Below are positions 15,592-24,621 of a DNA stretch of 64,000 nucleotides, one piece after another. Made by a program: the position numbers and the translations under genes. The notes under the pieces were generated by a model. It was not told the origin of the DNA, did not search any database, and saw only the letters and a list, made by a program, of their open reading frames with translations. Each line of letters begins with the position of its first letter. Position 1 is the first letter of the stretch. Origin of the DNA: Fodinicurvata halophila (GTDB lineage: Bacteria > Pseudomonadota > Alphaproteobacteria > Kiloniellales > DSM-21159); assembly GCF_042651425.1 (NCBI RefSeq), contig NZ_JBHSCW010000002.1, forward strand, positions 62,001 through 126,000, given 5' to 3'.

Positions 15592-16272
15592 TTGATTTAC
15601 GAGTGGGATTTCGGCGTCATCCTCCAGGATTTCGACCTGTTGATGCTGGGCTTGGTGAATACACTCAAGATCACGGGCCTGGCATTGATCTTTGGGGTGC
15701 CCCTAGGGCTTTTTCTGGCGTTATTGCGACTGTCCAGCACAGCGCTCCTGCGTTGGCCTGCCAGCTTCATCATCGAGTTCCTGCGCACGACACCACCCAT
15801 CGCACAGCTGTTCTGGTTCTATTTCGCCCTGCCCATGATGGTCGGCGTTGAGATAAATCCATTCAGTGCTTCCGTGCTGACTTTCTCGTTACAGTCCTCA
15901 GCATTCTTTGCAGAAGTCTTCCGTGGGGGGATCGTTTCTATCAGCTCGGGCCAATGGGAAGCCGCCAAAGCGATTGGCATGAGTCGCAACCAGTCTCTGC
16001 GAAGGATCATCCTGCCTCAGGCTGTTAAGAGAATGATTCCTGCTTTTCTGGAACGCGCAATTGAATTGATGAAAACCACAACGCTGGTCGGCACCATTTC
16101 ATATGCAGACTTGCTATATCAGGCCAATAATATTGCTCAAGAGAGCTATCGACCGCTTGAGGTATTCACAATCGCGGCAGCTATTTACTTTGTTATCATC
16201 TTCATCTGTTCATTGGCAGTACGCAGGCTAGAACGTCGTTTAGGACGTTCTGGTGAAACGACGGTGCATTGA
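15592..16272 (+). CDS. Polar amino-acid ABC transporter permease (HisQ/HisM family), first subunit
   Basis: Inner-membrane permease, 226 aa if translation starts at the TTG at 15592, which follows GAAGGA. This start gives an opening (M)IYEWDFGVI that aligns with MEYAWDFSAV in the partner permease downstream. The ATG at 15526 lies inside the stem-loop and adds 22 unsupported residues. The EAA loop EAAKAIGMSRNQSLRRIILP is near residue 123, and a run of hydrophobic helices is visible. It forms the channel with the gene at 16282. Confidence 0.9.
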   Translation: MIYEWDFGVILQDFDLLMLGLVNTLKITGLALIFGVPLGLFLALLRLSSTALLRWPASFIIEFLRTTPPIAQLFWFYFALPMMVGVEINPFSASVLTFSLQSSAFFAEVFRGGIVSISSGQWEAAKAIGMSRNQSLRRIILPQAVKRMIPAFLERAIELMKTTTLVGTISYADLLYQANNIAQESYRPLEVFTIAAAIYFVIIFICSLAVRRLERRLGRSGETTVH

Positions 16273-16281
16273 GGCATAAAC

Positions 16282-16947
16282 ATGGAATATGCTTGGGATT
16301 TCTCCGCCGTATTCACACACCGAGGCCTCCTTCTCCTGGGACTTCAGAATACGCTCAAACTGGCTGCCGTTTGCCTTACGCTGGGACTATTCTTCGGTCT
16401 CTTCATAGGAATGGCACGGTATTCGAGGCTCAAGATCTTGAATTGGCCCGCAACGGCGTTCGTCGAGGTGTTTCGCAACACGCCGGTGCTGGTGCAGATC
16501 ATGTGGTTCTATTTTGCCCTGCCTATTCTGTTACCCTTTGACATCGGTGCATTTACCGCCGCCTCACTTGGCTTAACGCTGAACACCGTCGCTTTCTCCT
16601 CGGAAATTTACCGCGCGGGGATTCAGTCAATCTCCCGCGGACAGTGGGAAGCCGCGAAGGCATTGGGGATGAGCTACGGTGCACAGATGCGCCGGATTAT
16701 CCTTCCCCAGGCTGTACGTCGAATGCTTCCGGCCTTCATGAATCGAGCCGTTGAACTCGTAAAGATGACGTCCCTAGCATCCGTGATCGCTTACGGTGAA
16801 CTCATGCATCAAGCCAAGACTATTTCAACAATCGAATTCAATCCGATCGAGATGTACACGGCGGTCGCACTGATCTTCTTTGTGCTTATCGCACCACCTG
16901 CACTGCTGGTACAGCAGTATGAAAAGCGCCTCAGGAAGAGCGAGTAG
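16282..16947 (+). CDS. Polar amino-acid ABC transporter permease, second subunit
   Basis: 221 aa His/Glu/Gln/Arg-type permease. The N-terminal segment and the EAA loop EAAKALGMSYGAQMRRIILP (near residue 120) closely parallel the preceding permease, indicating paralogous halves of one channel. ATG follows 9 bp after the previous stop and lies 4 bp upstream of the ATPase gene's start region. Membrane helices are visible near residues 15-40, 52-78, 88-105 and 185-210. Confidence 0.92.
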   Translation: MEYAWDFSAVFTHRGLLLLGLQNTLKLAAVCLTLGLFFGLFIGMARYSRLKILNWPATAFVEVFRNTPVLVQIMWFYFALPILLPFDIGAFTAASLGLTLNTVAFSSEIYRAGIQSISRGQWEAAKALGMSYGAQMRRIILPQAVRRMLPAFMNRAVELVKMTSLASVIAYGELMHQAKTISTIEFNPIEMYTAVALIFFVLIAPPALLVQQYEKRLRKSE

Positions 16948-16951
16948 GAAA

Positions 16952-17737
16952 ATGTCAGATGAAGTCCTTCGTTTGGAGCAGCTGTGTAAATCCTTCGGAA
17001 ACCTGGAAGTACTTAAGAACATCGACCTGGAGGTCCGAAGAGGGGAAACGATCGTGCTGCTTGGCGCCTCAGGGTCAGGTAAATCGACTTTATTACGCTG
17101 CGTAAACTTTCTGGAAATACCAACTTCAGGCCGTATCATATTGCAAGGTGAAGTTGTTGGCCGCCAATCGAAGGGCAGGACCGTTTATTCAGAGCAAGAC
17201 CTGACCCAAATCCGAAAACGGGTCGGTATGGTGTTTCAGCATTTCAACCTCTTTCCGCACATGACTGTTGCGCAGAACGTGATGGAAGGCCCCCGCACTG
17301 TACTAGGACTAAGTCGTACCGAATGTCGGCAACGGGCGACTAAGCATCTCGACAAGGTCGGATTGGGATGGAAGGCGGATGCCTACCCAGCACATCTCTC
17401 GGGCGGACAACAACAGCGGGTTGCGATCGCGCGAGCTCTCGCGATGGAACCCGAAGTCATGCTTTTCGATGAGGTTACTTCAGCGTTGGACCCAGAGCTT
17501 GTCGGGGAAGTTCTCGAGACGATGAAGGAACTCGCCGATGAAGGCATGACAATGATGATTGTCACACACGAACTGGGCTTTGCCTACACTGTAGCGGATC
17601 GGGTTCTTTTTCTGTCCGAGGGACGGATTCTTGAGGAAGGAACGCCTACCGACGTTCTGACCAATCCCCAAGAGACTGCGACACAAAGTTTTCTCCGCAG
17701 CCACAGCAGATTCCGCATTCCTGAATCGACGCTTTAA
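16952..17737 (+). CDS. Amino-acid ABC transporter ATP-binding protein (GlnQ/HisP-like)
   Basis: 261 aa ATPase from the ATG at 16952, opening MSDEVLRLEQLCKSFGNLEV. Walker A GASGSGKST is near residue 39, the Q-loop is in VGMVFQHFNLFPHM near 92, the signature LSGGQQQRVAIARAL near 150 and Walker B VMLFDEVTSALD near 170, with an H-loop in IVTHELGF. An upstream in-frame ATG at 16880 lies inside the permease gene and was rejected. It energises uptake by the two permeases. Confidence 0.95.
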   Translation: MSDEVLRLEQLCKSFGNLEVLKNIDLEVRRGETIVLLGASGSGKSTLLRCVNFLEIPTSGRIILQGEVVGRQSKGRTVYSEQDLTQIRKRVGMVFQHFNLFPHMTVAQNVMEGPRTVLGLSRTECRQRATKHLDKVGLGWKADAYPAHLSGGQQQRVAIARALAMEPEVMLFDEVTSALDPELVGEVLETMKELADEGMTMMIVTHELGFAYTVADRVLFLSEGRILEEGTPTDVLTNPQETATQSFLRSHSRFRIPESTL

Positions 17738-17755
17738 TAGAGGTTGATCTTAATA

Positions 17756-18688
17756 ATGGATTCCCCTGAACGACATAGCCATTCCACCCATGCCTCAGAG
17801 GAGGATATTCGCAATCGCGATATCTTTATTTACATCAATGGTGAACTTGTTCCGCGAGAAGAAGCTAAGGTCTCCGTTTATGATTCGGGTTTCATGCTGG
17901 GAGACGGCATGTGGGAAGGCATGCGACTCTATAATGGTCGATGGGCCTTCTTCGACGAGCACATGGATAGGCTCTTTGAGAGCTGCAAGGCAGTTGACCT
18001 CAATATCGGCATGACCCGAAACGATATTCGGGAGGCCCTGGACCATACGGCCAAGGCCAATGGAATGCACACCGACGTGCATTGCCGTCTCATGATAACC
18101 AGGGGGGTGAAGGTTCGACCTTTTCAGCATCCGTCGCTATCCCAAAGTGGGCCGACGGTCGTCATGATCCTGGAACACTCCAAGCCTGTAGACAGTTTGC
18201 AAAAGCGTGGTATCCGGCTTGCTACGGTCCCCCAGGTCCGTGGACTGCCTATGTCACAGGATGCGAAATATAACAGTCATTCCAAGCTCAATTGCGTGAT
18301 TGGATGCTTGCAAGCTGAGCAGGCGGGGGCAGACGAAGGCCTTATGCTTGACCCTCATGGTTTTGTTAACACCACCAATGCCTGCAACTTCTTTATCGTC
18401 CGTAAAGGGGAGGTCTGGACCTCCACAGGCGACTACTGCATGAACGGGGTTACTAGGCAAAACATCATAAACTTATGCCGGGATAATGGAATTCCTGTTT
18501 ACGAAAAGAACTTCTCGCTGGTCGAGGCATACGGTGCCGACGAAGCTTTCTTGACAGGGACCTTTGGAGCTCAGACGCCAGTTTCCGAAATAGACGGGAA
18601 ACCAATTGGTGAGAATGGTGGCCGTGGTCCAGTGCTGGAGAAGCTGCAAAAGCTTTACGCAGATCTCGTAGCGCGTAACACACGTTGA
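17756..18688 (+). CDS. Class IV aminotransferase (D-amino-acid / branched-chain type)
   Basis: PLP enzyme of fold type IV, 310 aa from the ATG at 17756. The core begins IFIYINGELVPREEAKVSVY, followed by GFMLGDGMWEGMRLYNGR. The PLP lysine lies in AKYNSHSKLN near residue 170, and TNACNFFIV plus GTFGAQTPVSEIDG carry the phosphate- and substrate-side loops. It could be a D-alanine transaminase, BCAT or ADC lyase relative; sequence alone does not separate these. Being within a transporter operon, it probably starts catabolism of the imported amino compound. A TTG at 17744 in frame is a less likely start. Confidence 0.88.
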   Translation: MDSPERHSHSTHASEEDIRNRDIFIYINGELVPREEAKVSVYDSGFMLGDGMWEGMRLYNGRWAFFDEHMDRLFESCKAVDLNIGMTRNDIREALDHTAKANGMHTDVHCRLMITRGVKVRPFQHPSLSQSGPTVVMILEHSKPVDSLQKRGIRLATVPQVRGLPMSQDAKYNSHSKLNCVIGCLQAEQAGADEGLMLDPHGFVNTTNACNFFIVRKGEVWTSTGDYCMNGVTRQNIINLCRDNGIPVYEKNFSLVEAYGADEAFLTGTFGAQTPVSEIDGKPIGENGGRGPVLEKLQKLYADLVARNTR

Positions 18689-18703
18689 ACCTCTGGTAGC
18701 TTC

Positions 18704-19387
18704 ATGAAACTGGAACCTTTAACTGATGATACGCGACGCGGACAGATTGTCCGTCGATTGCGCGAGTTGATCGTTAGTGGACAAGTATCAGCTGGCGAAC
18801 GCCTGACTGAGTCGGAACTTTCACTTCAGCTTGGGGCAAGCCGTGGGCCGTTACGTGAAGCAATACGTGAACTCGTAAGCAGCGGATTGCTCGTTAGTAT
18901 TCCCTATAAGGGTTTGTTCGTGCGAAGTGTGAGCAGGAAGGATCTCGAGGAACTCTATTCACTGCGTACCGCCCTTGAACAGCTTGCCTTCCGACATTGC
19001 TGGGAGCGTCGAACTCCCGCTGCGCTCGAAGATCTGCGCTGGCGTAATGAGAATCTTGTAGCGGCAGTGGATGCAGGAACAGAACCACATAAAGCAATTG
19101 AATTGGAATTGATCCTGCACAGTTGGTGCTATGAGTTAAGTGAACACGATTTACTGAATCAAGCATGGCAAAGAATTCTACCGAACTTACAGTTCTATTT
19201 CATGCTGCATCAACGAGCTCACCAGAGACCAGGGCCTTTTCGCGATGCTCATGAGGCTTATGTGGAATATGCATGTGGCGATAATCTAGACCTCATGCTT
19301 GAGCATCTTCAGTATCACATGCGCCAAGGATTAGAGCGGACACTGAGCTTTATCGATTCCATTGAAGAATATGAGCACATAACGTAA
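18704..19387 (+). CDS. GntR-family transcriptional regulator, FCD subfamily
   Basis: 227 aa. The N-terminal winged helix (about residues 8-70) contains GQIVRRLRELIVSG, LTESELSLQLGASRGPLREAI and the wing VSIPYKGLFVRSV. The C-terminal all-helical FCD ligand domain follows. It ends the amino-acid transport operon 15 bp after the aminotransferase gene, so it is a likely autoregulator. A matching operator (ATTGTTGACAAT) lies in front of the first gene at 14635-14646. Its effector is probably the transported compound or its keto acid. Confidence 0.92.
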   Translation: MKLEPLTDDTRRGQIVRRLRELIVSGQVSAGERLTESELSLQLGASRGPLREAIRELVSSGLLVSIPYKGLFVRSVSRKDLEELYSLRTALEQLAFRHCWERRTPAALEDLRWRNENLVAAVDAGTEPHKAIELELILHSWCYELSEHDLLNQAWQRILPNLQFYFMLHQRAHQRPGPFRDAHEAYVEYACGDNLDLMLEHLQYHMRQGLERTLSFIDSIEEYEHIT

Positions 19388-19423
19388 AATTATACTTGAT
19401 AGATTACTTAACTACTACCAACT

Positions 19424-19446
19424 TTATTTAATTCAATTTTAAATAA
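19424..19446. terminator. AT-only inverted repeat between convergent genes
   Basis: TTATTTAA and TTAAATAA are perfect 8-bp arms around a 7-nt loop in the 70-bp gap between the ends of the gntR and araC genes. The stem has no GC pairs and would be weak; it is the only terminator-like structure seen there. Confidence 0.35.
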
Positions 19447-19457
19447 TGGCAAAACCT

Positions 19458-20318
19458 TTACCCGGAATTTTCAAGCTGATTTGAGCGAATACGAAACTGT
19501 GATGGTCGAACGCCCGTCATTCTTTTGAAGGTGTTCGAGAACGCGAACGGATTCTCATAGCCCACTTCGTGGGCAATCAGGTCTACGCTGTCGTTGGTGG
19601 TTACAAGCCTGTGCGCTGCATGCTGGATACGAAGGTGAGTTACCTGCTGCATGGGCGTTCTGCCAAAGGCCTTGCGGCAACTCCGTCTCAGGTGCTCTGC
19701 GCTGATACCGGCAATCTCCGCAAGATCTTCAAGCCGCCATGGCTCGTCCAATGCGTCCAGAACCGCATTGAAGACCGCTACGATACGCTCATCCCGCCTC
19801 CAGGGATCAGCCAATCGAGCAATGTATCTCTCCATGAGATCAACCCACAGACTACAACTGCCCATGTCCTGGGTGCCATAGGTCACCTCATTGTAAAGGC
19901 CCAGAATGGCATGCCGCAAAGGCCTTGCATCAAATGGCGCAAGCACCGGAGCCATAGCGTCTGCGACCGACCTCAGTGACGAGGACATGTACCGGACCCA
20001 ACAATACTGCCAGCGTGTTGAGGGAATGGCATGAAAGGCATGCAGCGCATGGGCCGGCGCAAAGGATGTCATGCCGGCTCGTACCATACGCCACCGTCCA
20101 TCCAGCAGCATACGTCCCTGTCCCCCTACGGTCCCATGTACATAGGCCCCTGAAAGATCTGTCCTCACGATTCTATAGGGGATCGCCGCATCTCCAACGC
20201 CGACATGGGAGATGTGTTTCTGAGCAAGTGCCTGGCAGTCGCTCGCTTGCACAATCCATTGCCGCGTATCCTCACCAACAATGTGTGTTTCGAGTAGGTT
20301 CCCGTGTTGCGTGGACAT
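19458..20318 (-). CDS. AraC-family transcriptional regulator
   Basis: 286 aa. The N-terminal part (residues about 30-140) is a cupin-like sensing region with HTVGGQ-style turns (GTVGGQGRMLLDGRW). The C-terminal AraC domain has two helix-turn-helix motifs: EDLAEIAGISAEHLRRSCRK near residue 200 and DLIAHEVGYENPFAFSNTFK near residue 250, followed by GVRPSQFR. It is transcribed away from the UPF0261/ABC operon with a 344-bp shared upstream region and is the likely activator of that operon. Confidence 0.92.
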   Translation of the reverse strand: MSTQHGNLLETHIVGEDTRQWIVQASDCQALAQKHISHVGVGDAAIPYRIVRTDLSGAYVHGTVGGQGRMLLDGRWRMVRAGMTSFAPAHALHAFHAIPSTRWQYCWVRYMSSSLRSVADAMAPVLAPFDARPLRHAILGLYNEVTYGTQDMGSCSLWVDLMERYIARLADPWRRDERIVAVFNAVLDALDEPWRLEDLAEIAGISAEHLRRSCRKAFGRTPMQQVTHLRIQHAAHRLVTTNDSVDLIAHEVGYENPFAFSNTFKRMTGVRPSQFRIRSNQLENSG

Positions 20319-20662
20319 GGCAACGGCCCCATTCCTTTCGTACCCTAATGACCATGAAAGACGATCTGGCTTCCAATTATCAACGGTAAATAGTGCTTAT
20401 CGCCGATTATGGAACAGATGCGACAGAAGAACACTATGCAGACAGGCTTGCCTCCAGGGATGTAATCCTGAAATGCAGTGGATTAAGGAATGTGGAATTC
20501 AGTACTTAATCAGGAATGGGACCTCTTGCCGCGAAGCATTTCAGCCATGGTGGCCAGCTCAGTGACCCGATGAATCGCGCTTCGCAGGCACAGGATCTCA
20601 CCTGAACCAAAGCGTTGGATTCCGCCCGGCAGAAGGACAAGAAACGAGAGGAAACCAATACA
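20319..20662. promoter_or_regulatory. Divergent intergenic region between araC-type gene and PEP-hydrolase operon
   Basis: 344 bp without a convincing gene. Short open frames cross it on both strands, but none has a ribosome binding site plus a recognisable product. It must contain the promoters of both directions and probably AraC sites. No consensus promoter pair or convincing repeat was found by eye; the right end carries GAGAGGAAACC, the ribosome binding site of the next gene. Confidence 0.5.
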
Positions 20663-21502
20663 ATGGCCCCATTTGACCGCCAATCCTTCATGAAGCGGCT
20701 CCATGAAATGGCATCCGAGCGGATTCCTATCATAGGTGGCGGCGCAGGAACTGGCCTGTCGGCAAAATGCGAAGAAGCCGGGGGTATAGACATCGTTATC
20801 GTCTATAATTCCGGCCGTTATCGCATGGCCGGACGCGCGTCTTCCGCTGGTCTGCTGGCATACGGAAACGCCAACGCCATTGTAAAGGAAATGGCAGCAG
20901 AAATACTGCCTGTCATAAAGCAAACGCCTGTCCTTGCAGGGGTCAATGCCACAGACCCTTTCGTCAACCTGCCCAACCTTCTCTCCGAGCTGAAACAACT
21001 TGGTTATGCCGGGGTGCAGAATTTCCCGACAATCGGAATCATCGACGGCGACTTCAGATTGAGCCTGGAAGAAACCGGCATCTCCTATGATCAGGAAGTC
21101 GGCATGATCGAGATTGCCAATGGCATGGATCTGCTGACCACGCCTTACGTTTTCTCTTCCGAAGAGGCGGTCGCCATGGCGCGCGCCGGGGCGGATATCA
21201 TAGTCGCCCATATGGGCGTCACGGTCGGGGGCTCGATCGGGGCAAAATCGGGAAAGACGCTCGATCAGTCGATTGAGCTGATCAGCTCATGGGCAGAGGC
21301 CGCACGCAGCGTGCGGGACGATATACTCGTGCTCTGCCACGGCGGTCCTATAGCGACGCCCTCAGACGCAGAATACATCCTTTCGCATTGCCCGGCATGC
21401 AACGGCTTCTATGGCGCAAGCAGTATGGAGCGGCTTCCGGTGGAGCGAGCCATCACCCAAGAGATAGAAACCTTCAAGCGCATATCTCTCGCAACACCCT
21501 GA
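20663..21502 (+). CDS. Phosphoenolpyruvate hydrolase-like TIM-barrel protein
   Basis: 279 aa from the ATG at 20663, preceded by GAGAGGAAACC. It resembles the PEP_hydrolase (PF09370-type) family: PIIGGGAGTGLSAKCEEAGG near residue 22, IVYNSGRYRMAGRASSAGLL near 45, VQNFPTIGIIDGDFR near 125 and DIIVAHMGVTVGGSIGAKSG near 180, ending CPACNGFYGASSMERLP. A longer ORF to 20615 has no family support. These proteins are regularly encoded next to Tm-1-like proteins, as here. The reaction in bacteria is not established; the family name comes from homology to PEP mutase/hydrolase enzymes. Confidence 0.82.
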   Translation: MAPFDRQSFMKRLHEMASERIPIIGGGAGTGLSAKCEEAGGIDIVIVYNSGRYRMAGRASSAGLLAYGNANAIVKEMAAEILPVIKQTPVLAGVNATDPFVNLPNLLSELKQLGYAGVQNFPTIGIIDGDFRLSLEETGISYDQEVGMIEIANGMDLLTTPYVFSSEEAVAMARAGADIIVAHMGVTVGGSIGAKSGKTLDQSIELISSWAEAARSVRDDILVLCHGGPIATPSDAEYILSHCPACNGFYGASSMERLPVERAITQEIETFKRISLATP

Positions 21503-21525
21503 ATTCAGGATTGAGAGTATCGGCC

Positions 21526-22731
21526 ATGACAACGGCATACGTAATCGGAACAGCAGACACAAAGGGAGCCGAACTCTCTTTCGTTGCCGACGTGCTGCAA
21601 CGTCATGGAATAACTGTCCATTCAGTTGACATCTCCACCGGCAGCACAGACCAGGGCAAGGACACGACGGCAGCGGAGGTTGCGGCGTGTCACCCCTCTG
21701 GAGCAAACGCGGTCATTGGCCTCGAGGATCGGGGCACTGCTGTAACGGCAATGGCCGAAGCCCTCTCAATTTGGCTTTCCGGACGATCCGATGTTGATGC
21801 CGTGATCGGCCTGGGCGGATCAGGCGGCTCGGCGATGATCGCCCCCGCAATGCAACAGCTGCCTATCGGGATCCCGAAGCTCCTGGTTTCCACTGTTGCC
21901 TCAGGGAATGTCTCCGCCTACGTCGGCACCTCAGATATCACGATGGTCTATCCTGTCGTTGATATCTCCGGGTTGAACAGCATTTCACGCCGTGTCCTGG
22001 CCAACGCCGCCGGGGCACTTGCCGGCATGCTGGCGGCCCAGGCAGATGGCGATAGCCCCGATGACCACAGAGGGACCATCGCCCTGACAATGTTCGGCGT
22101 AACGACGCCTTGTGTCCAAGCGGTCTCTTATGCGCTGCAATCGGATTACGAATGCCTGGTCTTTCATGCAACAGGCGTTGGCGGCCGCTCCATGGAGAAG
22201 CTTGTGGACTCCGGTGCCATCGAGGCCGTCGTGGATATCTCCACCACGGAGATACTCGATCATATCGTCGGCGGGACTTGTGACGCAGGATCAGAGCGCC
22301 TGAGTGCGATTCTACGCTGCGGCACCCCCTGGATCGGCAGTGTCGGCGCGCTCGATATGGTGAACTTTCGCGAACCCGCAAGCGTTCCGTCAAAATTCGC
22401 GGGACGGTTATTCCATCAACACAACCCGAGTGTAACGCTGATGCGCGCGAGCGCGGAAGAGATGGCAGCGGCTGGCCGCTGGCTTGCAGAGAAGATCAAT
22501 CTCTCCCCTGGTCCCGTACGACTGGTCATCCCTGAAGGTGGCGTTTCAATGCTCGACGCACCGGGGCAACCGTTCCATGCGCCCGATGCAAACGAGGCAA
22601 TGATCAATGCCATAGAGGAAAGCTTTCAGGAGAAGGCCGACCACAAGCTTGTGAAGGCCCCATTGCATATCAATGACCCCTCGTTTGCATCCTTGCTCGT
22701 AGAAGAAGTGCGAAGCGTGTTGAAGACATAA
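21526..22731 (+). CDS. Tm-1-like ATP-binding domain protein (UPF0261)
   Basis: 401 aa from the ATG at 21526. Opening TAYVIGTADTKGAELSFVAD, then DAVIGLGGSGGSAMIAPAMQ near residue 87, STVASGNVSAYVGTSDITMV near 125 and FHATGVGGRSMEKLVDSGAI near 213 are the landmarks of UPF0261, the bacterial relatives of the tomato Tm-1 resistance protein. Two Rossmann-like lobes are expected. It lies 23 bp after the PEP-hydrolase-like gene and 36 bp before the permease, so it belongs to the same operon. Biochemical role unknown; a joint reaction with the TIM-barrel partner is inferred. Confidence 0.87.
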   Translation: MTTAYVIGTADTKGAELSFVADVLQRHGITVHSVDISTGSTDQGKDTTAAEVAACHPSGANAVIGLEDRGTAVTAMAEALSIWLSGRSDVDAVIGLGGSGGSAMIAPAMQQLPIGIPKLLVSTVASGNVSAYVGTSDITMVYPVVDISGLNSISRRVLANAAGALAGMLAAQADGDSPDDHRGTIALTMFGVTTPCVQAVSYALQSDYECLVFHATGVGGRSMEKLVDSGAIEAVVDISTTEILDHIVGGTCDAGSERLSAILRCGTPWIGSVGALDMVNFREPASVPSKFAGRLFHQHNPSVTLMRASAEEMAAAGRWLAEKINLSPGPVRLVIPEGGVSMLDAPGQPFHAPDANEAMINAIEESFQEKADHKLVKAPLHINDPSFASLLVEEVRSVLKT

Positions 22732-22767
22732 GCAGACTCGTCAAACAGCTATTCGCGGAAGCCACAC

Positions 22768-23631
22768 ATGGATCTGTCGATATTCACGGTACTGACCCTG
22801 AACGGCCTAACTCAAGCCGGTTTGCTGTTCATAACAGCCAGTGGGCTGACCCTGGCCTTTGGACTGATGCGCGTTGTCAATCTCGCACATGGCGCGTTCT
22901 ACATGCTTGGCGGGTATACCGGGGTCGCGGCATACCAGATGAGTGGCTCATTGATCGTCGGCGTGATGGCCGGCGGCGTTATCGCTCTCCTGCTCGGAGT
23001 GTTCACCGAACGAGTGCTCCTTGTACGGATCCGCGGCATGGAGCTGTCCGAGGCGATGATGACGATCGCCATAGGCATGATCATTGCCGACACCATGCTT
23101 GCCATCTATGGGGGGCATCCAAAATCCCTGGAGGCGCCGCCCGAATTGCGTGGGGCGGTAAATCTGGACTTCGCAATGTATCCCAGGTTCCGGCTGCTGA
23201 TACTCGGAGCCGCTGTGGTACTGGGCATCGTGATGTGGCTTATCCTCGGTCGTACACGCATTGGCGCAGCCATCCGCGCCGGTGTCGACGACCGGGAAAC
23301 AGCCGAAAGCCAAGGCATCAACATCGGGCTTCTGTTTACCGCCGTTTTCGCCTTCGCCAGCTTTCTTGCCGGACTCGCAGGGGTGGTCGGTGCATCCTAC
23401 CTGTCGCTCTCGCATGACACGGATGTCAGAATCCTCATGCTGTCTCTCGTCGTCATTATAATAGGCGGGCTTGGCTCCATTACCGGGGCAGCGGTCGGGG
23501 CGGTCATCACCGGACTGATCACGAGCTATGCCAGCGCCTTCATTCCACAGTTCTCCCTCTTTGCCCTGTTTCTGCCGATGGCACTGATTCTTGCCTTTCG
23601 GCCCCAAGGGCTTTTTGGACGGGAGGTGTAG
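22768..23631 (+). CDS. Branched-chain amino-acid-type ABC transporter permease (LivH-like)
   Basis: 287 aa membrane permease of the LivH group. Typical stretches are GLTLAFGLMRVVNLAHGAFY near residue 26, IRAGVDDRETAESQGIN near 170 and LSLVVIIIGGLGSITGAAVG near 225, ending in PQGLFGREV. About eight hydrophobic helices are visible. The gene is 3 bp upstream of the LivM-like gene. In this operon it probably carries the substrate of the UPF0261/PEP-hydrolase pair rather than leucine. Confidence 0.93.
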   Translation: MDLSIFTVLTLNGLTQAGLLFITASGLTLAFGLMRVVNLAHGAFYMLGGYTGVAAYQMSGSLIVGVMAGGVIALLLGVFTERVLLVRIRGMELSEAMMTIAIGMIIADTMLAIYGGHPKSLEAPPELRGAVNLDFAMYPRFRLLILGAAVVLGIVMWLILGRTRIGAAIRAGVDDRETAESQGINIGLLFTAVFAFASFLAGLAGVVGASYLSLSHDTDVRILMLSLVVIIIGGLGSITGAAVGAVITGLITSYASAFIPQFSLFALFLPMALILAFRPQGLFGREV

Positions 23632-23634
23632 CGA

Positions 23635-24621
23635 ATGACCTCTTCCAGAACTGCCCTTCTCGTTGGCGCCATAGCTCTGTTGCTCTGGCCATTGCTGGCC
23701 ACAGATTACATGATGGTGCTGACGAATAGATTCATGATCTATTGTCTCATTGTCCTGTCCTTCAGTCTTCTGGCTGGGCAACTGGGCCTGGTTTCACTTG
23801 TCCAGACGACGTTCTCGGGACTTGCCGGGTACTCCATAGCGATTCTTGGAGTGCGCTATGGAATTGAATTTCCCTGGGCGCCCTTGATTGCCCTGGGTGT
23901 CGTCCTCGTCACATCGATCGCTTTCGGCCTGATAACCCTCAGGGCTTATCGGATTGCCTTCATAATGTTGACGCTCGCCCTCGGACAGATGGTGTGGGCG
24001 TTGTCATTCCAATGGAGCAGCATGACACAGGGGATGGACGGGATAAGCAACATTCCGGTTCCAACCCTCGCGGGCCTGGATCTCTCTCAAACGCGTGAGT
24101 TCTATGCAGGCGCAACCATACTCGTGATTCTCGCGTTCTACGCCGCATGGAGGCTGGTCAACTCCCGCTACGGCCTGCTCCTGCGAGGTATCCAGGAGAA
24201 CCAGGCCAGAATGAAGGCATTTGGACACCCCGTTCTCAGGGCGCGCCTGCTCACGTTCGTGCTCTGTGCGCTGCTTTCGGGTCTCGGCGGCATTCTTCTG
24301 GCGTATCAGGTTGGCGTCATATCACCAACTTCTCTCGATATCGGACGTGCAATCTGGGTTCTCATCGCAGCCGTGGTCGGGGGATACCGCTATCTGAGCG
24401 GTGTTCCCCTGGGCGTCCTGCTGATGGTTACGCTGGAAGCCGTTCTCAACCAGTTCACGGATCGCCATCTGATCGTGTTCGGCACGATCCTGATCCTGGT
24501 GATCCTGCTCATGCCCAACGGTCTCGCCCCCTGGGTCGAAGCCGCTTGGGTGAAAATCCGTCCAAGACTCGATTGGACGGGAAAATCTCCTGGAAATCCA
24601 CTTAGAGGAGGAGAGAAATGA
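23635..24621 (+). CDS. Branched-chain amino-acid-type ABC transporter permease (LivM-like)
   Basis: 328 aa membrane permease. Features are the LivM helix segment SFSLLAGQLGLVSLVQTTFS near residue 41, the cytoplasmic loop GIQENQARMKAFGHPVLRAR near 188 and AVVGGYRYLSGVPLGVLLMV near 245. The ribosome binding site GGGAGG lies inside the end of the LivH-like gene. It overlaps the binding-protein gene by 4 bp (ATGA). It pairs with the LivH-like subunit. Confidence 0.92.
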   Translation: MTSSRTALLVGAIALLLWPLLATDYMMVLTNRFMIYCLIVLSFSLLAGQLGLVSLVQTTFSGLAGYSIAILGVRYGIEFPWAPLIALGVVLVTSIAFGLITLRAYRIAFIMLTLALGQMVWALSFQWSSMTQGMDGISNIPVPTLAGLDLSQTREFYAGATILVILAFYAAWRLVNSRYGLLLRGIQENQARMKAFGHPVLRARLLTFVLCALLSGLGGILLAYQVGVISPTSLDIGRAIWVLIAAVVGGYRYLSGVPLGVLLMVTLEAVLNQFTDRHLIVFGTILILVILLMPNGLAPWVEAAWVKIRPRLDWTGKSPGNPLRGGEK

